Assembly (NCBI GenBank): GCA_963732005.1
Contig: CAVSXT010000005.1
Span: 620,001-684,000, forward strand
Origin: JASLEW01 sp963732005
Lineage (GTDB): Bacteria > Acidobacteriota > Thermoanaerobaculia > Multivoradales > UBA5704
DNA: 64,000 bases
Direction: 5' to 3'
Shown here: piece after piece, positions 58,835 to 64,000 of the stretch
Layout of the letters: each line of letters starts with the position of its first letter
Position numbering within the stretch: the first letter of the stretch is position 1
The notes under the pieces: generated by a model
Seen by the model: only the letters and a program-made list of their open reading frames with translations
Told to the model about the DNA's origin: nothing
The model's database searches: none
Made by a program: the position numbers and the translations under genes

Positions 58835-59587
58835 CTATTTCCCAAATGGCAATGGTGAATCCTGCGCGTCAGCCTGAGGAGACCGCACTGGTAGGCCTAA
58901 TCCTAGCAATTCCGATACCAAACGCCCTTGCCATTGCCGTTCTTCTCCCAAGCTTATGTAGGAAATTCCATGAATGTCCGACGGCAACTCGATCTTGGGC
59001 TCGCACAGAACGATTACGCGATTACGGCCCAATCGGCCAATAAGATAGCCAAGCTCAAAGACTACGTTCTGTCGGGGCCGCGGGCGAAAGTCTCTTTCCG
59101 TGCCCCTCTCGTCGGCTGTGAGCAAGACAACTGCACAACTGACGTTATCCGCAGATTCGAATCTTTCTAGCATCGTCAGACCAAAAGCTGATTGGTCCTG
59201 TATGCCAGCCGCCTTGAGACCGAGCACCGACAGGAAGTGCAGCAATCGATGGCCCATCTCTAAATTTTGCCCGTAGACTACGAGTACTGTACGCTCGTCA
59301 TTAATAGCCTCAATTTCTGAGATAATTGCCTGGTAGAGATCGTCCCTCTCCAAAGCTACAAGCTCTAACGGAAGACGACCTTTATCAAATTCTGCGTGGT
59401 GCTCTTCGCAGAGATAAACCAGGTTATCAATAGACGGGGCGGCATTAGACGCCGCCAGCATAGCGATTTGCCCTAGCTTGGCATCAGCATCCTGTTCGAG
59501 GCCATAGCACACAGCACACCGTCGCCGGCTTTTCAGAAGAACTTCGTTCTGGAGGCGCGCGGGGATCAGCTTTCTTTGCGAACTCAT
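58835..59587 (-). CDS. HNH-like / TIR-like fusion protein
   Basis: A 250-residue two-domain protein. Residues 8-75 are an HNH-type zinc fold (Cys24-x2-Cys27; Cys60 and His63/His64) in which the catalytic His and Asp positions are replaced: QIAMLAASN where the neighbour has QIAHLDRDR. Residues 99-235 are a TIR-like domain of the predicted nucleotide-binding (Cap12/PF10137) type: VLVVYGQNLEMGHRLLHFL, CAVVLLTADERG, RQNVVFELGYLIGRLGRNRV with candidate catalytic Glu178, and LPSDIHGISYI. Such TIR domains degrade NAD+ in anti-phage defence. One base separates it from the HNH gene. See findings. Confidence 0.78.
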   Translation of the reverse strand: MSSQRKLIPARLQNEVLLKSRRRCAVCYGLEQDADAKLGQIAMLAASNAAPSIDNLVYLCEEHHAEFDKGRLPLELVALERDDLYQAIISEIEAINDERTVLVVYGQNLEMGHRLLHFLSVLGLKAAGIQDQSAFGLTMLERFESADNVSCAVVLLTADERGTERDFRPRPRQNVVFELGYLIGRLGRNRVIVLCEPKIELPSDIHGISYISLGEERQWQGRLVSELLGLGLPVRSPQADAQDSPLPFGK

Positions 59588-59588
59588 A

Positions 59589-60044
59589 TCAGTCTTCAGG
59601 CTCCTCACGAACTGACACGTCGCCGGAGAACTGCCGGAGAATCTCATGTGCTTGCGCGATGACTTGCTTTGCCCGGTCGTAGCGAGAGCGGTGAACGACC
59701 AGCGTAATTTGCCAGCGTACGCGGTCTTGGCCCAGCGCGGCGTAGAGCTTGTCTCGATAGTACTTGAGTTCACCTGGGGTGTATGACAGTACGCGGTTGC
59801 TTTTCTTGTCGTAAACGCTATGGCATTCCACGCAGAGGAAGGCGAGATTATCGATGGAGGCGTTGGATCTGTCACGGTCTAAGTGCGCGATCTGTCCATC
59901 TTTGATTTCTAATATGCCGTTGAGGCCATAACACATGCAGCATCGCCGCTTGCAGCGCCTCAGCACCTCGTCTCGAACAGCCGGCGGAATGGGAACCCTG
60001 GGGGGGGTGGCTCCCTCGGGCGCCTGATATGGCTGAGAGTTCAT
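59589..60044 (-). CDS. HNH endonuclease-type protein
   Basis: A 151-residue protein. The HNH motif is complete: Cys35-x2-Cys38, GQIAHLDRDRSNASIDNLAF with His54, and LCVECHSVYDKK (Cys71, Cys74, His75). The last 60 residues (YYRDKLYAALG; ITLVVHRSRYDRAKQVI) are not recognised. Its HNH part is clearly related to the N-terminal part of the following HNH-TIR protein. ATG 60044. Probably a metal-dependent nuclease. Confidence 0.8.
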   Translation of the reverse strand: MNSQPYQAPEGATPPRVPIPPAVRDEVLRRCKRRCCMCYGLNGILEIKDGQIAHLDRDRSNASIDNLAFLCVECHSVYDKKSNRVLSYTPGELKYYRDKLYAALGQDRVRWQITLVVHRSRYDRAKQVIAQAHEILRQFSGDVSVREEPED

Positions 60045-60114
60045 GGGCCAACCTTAATCTTAAGTCGCTTCATGACGACACACGTTGAACGAGGCCACTG
60101 CGGCGCGCGGGAAA

Positions 60115-61242
60115 TCAAGTCGCTGCCGGTCTCCGTCGGCCGGACTGCTTCGCGGTCTTAGGTACCTCGGCCGCCATCCGCCGCCGTGTCGCCCAGGCCT
60201 TCAGGGCACGGGCGGAATCGGCCGCGAACCTTTCCGTGGCTCGCGTGGCCCTTGGCGAGTCGGCGCGGTTTCGAGAGTGCCGAACCGAGCTGGTGAGCGG
60301 GTCGATCCGCGTCATCAGCTCCCGTAGGCCAGTCGAGAAGACCTTGATCTCACGGCTGTCCAGCCATCGCCAGCCTTCCTCTCCCAGGAAACGAGCCACG
60401 ATTCGCTCGGTAACGGGGAAGTACTCGGCGAACGGAGAGTGCCCGACGAACATCTTCACCCTGCCGTCCTTGCCTTCGCCCCAGATCGTGAAGAGCATCC
60501 GGGTATGGTTGTTGGGCGGCGTGATCATGACGCTGGTCCGATAGGGGCGGAGGTAGAGCTGCAAGTCCCCGGCGGTGTCCAGGACCCGCCCGACGAGTGG
60601 CCCGACACCGGTTTGGTTGGCCAGTGCGCGGACGGCAGGCACCGACATCTTGCGGCTGTGGCTCGTGGACGAAGGCGGCGTCTCCGCTTCCGAGATCTCT
60701 CGCGCCAGGGTACGGGAGCCGTCGGGCGCGTCGAATACATCGAAGGTGATGGCGGTGATGGGGATCCCGCGCTGCGCGAGAAAGGCGCTCATGCGCTCGA
60801 CACCACTGCCGCGGCCCGTGCCGACGATGAAGAGCAGGACCTCGCGAAACGGAGGGTGGCCATCGCTGGCGCCGCGATCGACGAAGAGGTGGCCGACGTC
60901 GAGATTTTTGCTAGCGAGGTAGGGCTTGAGCTTGTCATGAAGCTGCGTCGAGGGAAGGGCCTCAATCGAGGCCGCGTAGTCGATCGCCTGGGTGATCGCC
61001 TCGCGACGGAGCGCACCGCGCTTGACCTCGATGACCGCCCACCGGTCTTGCGGGTCAACGGCGAGCAGATCGATGCGGCCACCCTCGACCTCGACCTGCC
61101 GGCCGACGACGGTCAGGCCGTCGCGGATGAGGCTGGGCTCCTCCGCTATCAGATCCTCAAGCAGCGCTTCGAGCTGGAATTCGCTTTCGGCGAGCCGTGC
61201 GAGGGATTTGCCGGAGAACGTCCAAAGGCCAATCTTGTTCAC
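60115..61242 (-). CDS. NucS-like PD-(D/E)XK nuclease-domain protein
   Basis: A 375-residue protein. Residues 15-130 resemble the NucS/DUF91 endonuclease domain: LEALLEDLIAEEPSLI, then GGRIDLLAVDPQDRWAVIEVKRG, giving Asp58 and Glu72-x-Lys74 of the PD-(D/E)XK core, and AITQAIDYAASI. The C-terminal half (about 190-375) is unknown and ends in a basic Arg/Lys-rich tail. GTG 61242 has GGAGGAG nine bases upstream. It is first in the minus-strand operon, 70 bases before the HNH gene, and would supply a DNA-directed activity. Confidence 0.7.
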   Translation of the reverse strand: MNKIGLWTFSGKSLARLAESEFQLEALLEDLIAEEPSLIRDGLTVVGRQVEVEGGRIDLLAVDPQDRWAVIEVKRGALRREAITQAIDYAASIEALPSTQLHDKLKPYLASKNLDVGHLFVDRGASDGHPPFREVLLFIVGTGRGSGVERMSAFLAQRGIPITAITFDVFDAPDGSRTLAREISEAETPPSSTSHSRKMSVPAVRALANQTGVGPLVGRVLDTAGDLQLYLRPYRTSVMITPPNNHTRMLFTIWGEGKDGRVKMFVGHSPFAEYFPVTERIVARFLGEEGWRWLDSREIKVFSTGLRELMTRIDPLTSSVRHSRNRADSPRATRATERFAADSARALKAWATRRRMAAEVPKTAKQSGRRRPAAT

Positions 61243-61444
61243 GTTCGAGGCTCCTCCAAGCGCATCGGCGGTTACGAATCGCTCGAATGCTAATCAATGA
61301 TGACTCCAGGACGGTGCGCCCGCAAGCGCCAGGGTACTCAAGCGCTCTCTTCCCGGTGCTGCCCAGGCGCTGCCCAGGCAAGGATTGAGCGTCGCGGCGG
61401 CCATCCGACGTCGCGCATAAACATATGGTTCTAGATGAGTTAAG

Positions 61445-61490
61445 TGGTGCCCAGGAACGGAATTGAACCGCCGACCCCGTGATTTTCAGT
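61445..61490 (-). tRNA. tRNA-Phe 3' fragment, probable attachment site
   Basis: On the minus strand, ACTGAAAATC (anticodon loop of tRNA-Phe, GAA) runs into the T-arm GGCGGTTCAATTCCGTT and the acceptor CCTGGGC with encoded ACCA, ending at 61445. The 5' half (acceptor GCCCAGG, D-arm) is absent; upstream bases are unrelated. A 3'-only tRNA end beside an integrase gene is the normal look of a duplicated att site. Confidence 0.75.
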
Positions 61491-61639
61491 GACGTACCAC
61501 AGCAACGCCACATTTGCGCCACGCTCCTCTAATCTACTTCACTACAGCTAGTTATACCGCTTGCCTTGCCCTCTCATGCTTCCCCATGATACGCTCTGAT
61601 TTGCTTACCAGGGCTTACCCGGAGCTTACCGGAAACGCC

Positions 61640-62842
61640 ATGCCCAAGCTCACCAAACGCACCGTCGACGCCCTCAAGCCGCGCCCGGGCCGGGACCTGG
61701 TGGTCTTCGATTCCGAGCTCAGCGGCTTCGGCATCCGCGTCAAGCCGAGCGGCCGCAAGTCCTACCTGATCCAGTACCGTAACGCCGGCGGGCGCAGCCG
61801 GCGGCTGACCATCGCCGGCCACGGCCGCCTGACCGCTGAGGAGGCCAGGGGCGAGGCAGCAGCTGCTCGCCGCGGCCGCTCGCGGCCAGGACCCGGCCGA
61901 GGAGAGGCACCTCGCTCTCCGCGCTCCCACGGTCGCTCAGCTCGCCACCCTCTACGTGGAGCGTCACGCCCGGCCGAGAAAGAAGACCGCCGTCGCCGAC
62001 GAGTCGATGTTGAGGCGCTACGTCCTGCCGGCCTTCGGCACCAAGAAGGTGGACGCGATCACCGCCGCCGACGTCGCCAGGCTCCACCATGCCCTCGGCG
62101 ACAAGCCGCTGGCGGCCAACCGGGTGCTGGCTCTGCTCAGCGTCATGTTCAACCTCGCCGAGAGCTGGGGCCTGCGGGCGCCGGCCTCGAACCCCTGCCG
62201 CCACCTCAAGCGCTACCCGAGCGCAAGCGCGAGCGATACCTCGGCGCCGAGGAGATCCAGCGCCTCGGCGCCGCCCTGGTCGCGGCCGAGGGCGTCGAGC
62301 ACCCGAGCGCCCTGGCCGCCATCCGCCTGCTGCTGCTGACCGGCGCGCGCAAGTCCGAGATCCTGACCCTCAAGTGGGAGCACGTGGACCTCGAGCGCTA
62401 CGCCCTCCGGCTCCCCGACTCGAAGACCGGCGCCAAGGTCATCGCCCTCGGCGCGCGCCGCCGCGGCGCTGTTCGCCAGGCTCGACCGCCAGGACGGCAA
62501 TCCCTACGTCTGCTGGGGCGACAGCTCCGGCGGCCACTTCGTCGGCCTGCAGCACGTCTGGCAGCGCATCCGGCGCCACGCGCAGCTGCCCGAGGTGAGG
62601 CTGCACGATGCTCGTCACACCTTTGCGAGCTTTGGCGCCGCCGCCGGCATGGGCCTGCCGGTCCTGGGCGCGCTGCTCGGCCACAAGCAGCCGGTGACGA
62701 CCGCGCGCTACGCGCACCTGGCGAACGACCCGCTGCGCGCCGCCGCCGACCGGATCGCCGGCGAGATCGCCGCGGCCCTCGACGGCGGCCCCCTGGCCCA
62801 GGTGGTGCCGCTCAGGATCGCCGCGGACCGAAAGGGAGGTGA
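61640..62842 (+). pseudogene. Tyrosine integrase with several frameshifts
   Basis: Three frames together give a phage-type integrase of about 400 residues. The start MPKLTKRTVDALKPRPGRDL at 61640 and the SAM-like DUF4102 arm are in frame 1; the frame changes near 61858 (to AQLATLYVERHARPRKK), near 62216 (to RYLGAEEIQRLGAALVA) and near 62458 (to the catalytic block VRLHDARHTFASFGAAAGM and LLGHKQPVTTARYAHLA). The Arg, His-x-x-Arg and Tyr residues are all present. Three small slips in one gene could be real decay or assembly error. The last frame stays open to 63140. It sits next to the tRNA-Phe fragment. Confidence 0.8.
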
Positions 62843-62967
62843 ACACAGCCAAGACGACGACATCGACTCTTGCCGCCTCCAGAGGGGACCCCCCTCCTTC
62901 CGACAAGACGGCCCCGACGAGAGCGTCAACTCCCGCCGAGGCCTGACTCCGCAAAGGACCAAGCCCA

Positions 62968-63282
62968 ATGCGAAGCTACCAGGATGCTATCAATCCCCCG
63001 TCCCTGCCCGCCGACCTCGACCTCGAGGTCTACACCGAAGCTACCCGCCGCGCCCTCTACGACCTGGTGGTTGCCGTCCACTTCACCGCGCCGGCCGCGG
63101 TCAAGCGCGGCGACTGGTATCCCGACTACTCGCCCGATGAGGCCGGTTTGGTCGTGCTTTTCGCCCATGGGCGCTGGCTGGCCCACTGGACCCGGCTCGA
63201 GGAGGCGACCTCCGACCTGCCCGAGCCGCGCCGCCAGGCGCTCGTCCGCATCCAGGCCGCCCGGAGGCACCCTACGGGGTGA
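62968..63282 (+). CDS. Small protein of unknown function
   Basis: A 104-residue acidic, soluble protein with no family I recognise. It begins MRSYQDAINPPSLPADLDLE with AAAGGA as a ribosome site, and contains YDLVVAVHFTAPAAVKRG and AGLVVLFAHGRWLAHWTRLEEAT. Lying between the integrase and a RadC-like gene, it is probably cargo of the integrative element. Confidence 0.55.
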   Translation: MRSYQDAINPPSLPADLDLEVYTEATRRALYDLVVAVHFTAPAAVKRGDWYPDYSPDEAGLVVLFAHGRWLAHWTRLEEATSDLPEPRRQALVRIQAARRHPTG

Positions 63283-63295
63283 CGTTCCATGAAGT

Positions 63296-64000
63296 GTGAC
63301 GCCGGCGTCGCTGCCGGTGGCAGCGACCGCGCACGACCGCTTCGATCACCACCTGCACGCGATCGCCGATGACGAGGTGCTTGGCGTGCTGCTCGCCGGC
63401 GGCCGCGTCCACGGCGCATCCGTCCGGCTCGCCCGCGAGCTGCTGAGCGCAGTGGGCGGGCTCGCCACCCTTCCGGGAGCGACGAGATCGATGCTGCGGT
63501 ACCAGGGGCTTCGCGACACCCAGGCATCGGCGCTGCTCGCGGCCCTCGAGCTCGCCTGCCGTCTCGCCCGCCAGCGCATCCCGGTCCGCCAACCCCTCAC
63601 CCGGCCCGACGAGGTCGCCAGCTTCCTGGCACTGCGCTACTGGCAGCGCGACCAGGAGGTGATGGGCGTCCTGTTCCTCGACGTCCGCAACCACCTCCTT
63701 GGCGAGAAGGAGATCTTCCGCGGCACCCTCCACCGCGCCGTGGTCGAGCCGCGCGAGATCCTCAAACAGTGTCTGCTTCGCGGGGCTGCCGCCTGCGTGC
63801 TCTTCCACACCCGCCCCGGCGGCGACCAGACGACCAGAGCGGAGGACCTGAGGTTCACGCGCCAAATGGCACACGCCGCGGCAGTGGTCGGCGTCAACCT
63901 GCTCGATCACCTGGTGGTCGGCGCGGCTGGCCAGTGGGCAGTCGCTCTTTGCGCGAGGTGGCTGGTGACGCTGCCGAGACCCAACAGCGGCTGCCGCGAT
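63296..64000 (+). CDS. RadC-like JAB-domain protein, incomplete at window end
   Basis: A RadC-type protein of at least 235 residues, running off the right edge. The N-terminal helix-hairpin-helix part reads VLGVLLAGGRVHGASVRLAR and AALELACRLARQR; the JAB domain reads VLFLDVRNHLLGEKEIFRGTLHRAVVEPREILKQCL. The metal motif HNHPSGD of RadC is here HTRPGGD, so the second histidine is missing and the metal site is probably broken. The start is GTG 63296 or GTG 63317. RadC relatives are common cargo of islands and plasmids; function unclear. Confidence 0.75.
   Translation, partial: MTPASLPVAATAHDRFDHHLHAIADDEVLGVLLAGGRVHGASVRLARELLSAVGGLATLPGATRSMLRYQGLRDTQASALLAALELACRLARQRIPVRQPLTRPDEVASFLALRYWQRDQEVMGVLFLDVRNHLLGEKEIFRGTLHRAVVEPREILKQCLLRGAAACVLFHTRPGGDQTTRAEDLRFTRQMAHAAAVVGVNLLDHLVVGAAGQWAVALCARWLVTLPRPNSGCRD

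Noticed and set aside
61445..61522. A complete tRNA gene or a tmRNA end
   Set aside because: Only the anticodon loop, T-arm and acceptor 3' strand fit; no D-arm or 5' acceptor strand matches.

Overview
The window reads as chromosome from a high-GC, diderm, non-enteric bacterium. The best clue to lineage is the protein at 17401-18585, a secreted von Willebrand A protein of the type almost confined to Acidobacteriota, sitting next to a TPR partner. LpxC and a FadL-type porin show an outer membrane with lipid A. I infer an acidobacterium, perhaps a Thermoanaerobaculia/Holophagae-like lineage, but no rRNA is present to confirm this.

Core part (1 to about 45.6 kb), left to right: (i) hutF (partial) and an argE-type deacylase; a lipoprotein MsrA. 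(ii) A long minus-strand run, lpxC - DUF4390 - ntrY - ntrX - yqeY - selB - CoA-binding protein, with several 4-base start/stop overlaps. (iii) smpB, a YbjN-like protein, then a FadL porin and an SGNH hydrolase that look like a lipid ester cleavage and uptake pair. (iv) The TPR/VWA pair, a secreted protein and uvrA with a repeat-bearing leader. (v) A sigma-54 activator followed by a very good -24/-12 promoter and an operon of a 52-residue membrane peptide, an RsbW-like kinase, an RsbV-like STAS protein and an RsbU-like phosphatase: a complete partner-switching module. (vi) A TldE/PmbA-like protein, an exported amidohydrolase and two tandem exported isoaspartyl methyltransferases. (vii) A tightly overlapped membrane cluster RDD - SpoIIM - multi-TM - DUF4129 - DUF4350 - MoxR - DUF58, then an ABC exporter pair and a DUF885 protein broken by one extra base.

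Accessory part (about 45.7-64 kb): a glycosyltransferase, a DUF433/DUF5615 toxin-antitoxin pair, and then a patchwork of mobile-element debris. Two 250-bp IS66 tails in direct orientation bracket an Mrr-type nuclease and a SHOCT protein. They are followed by a decayed relaxase with mobC, an intact IS4-family element with a target duplication sitting inside the remains of an AIPR-type abortive-infection gene, and a visibly lower-GC minus-strand operon encoding a NucS-like nuclease, an HNH protein, an HNH-TIR fusion and a protein with a C-terminal HEPN motif. The right edge has the 3' part of a tRNA-Phe gene (a probable attachment site), a tyrosine integrase with several frameshifts, a small unknown gene and a RadC-like gene running off the end.

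The strongest candidate for something undescribed is the operon at 57.6-61.2 kb, centred on an HNH-TIR protein whose HNH motif has lost its catalytic histidine while the TIR domain looks intact. The second is the sigma-54-driven partner-switching operon at 23.6-28.2 kb.
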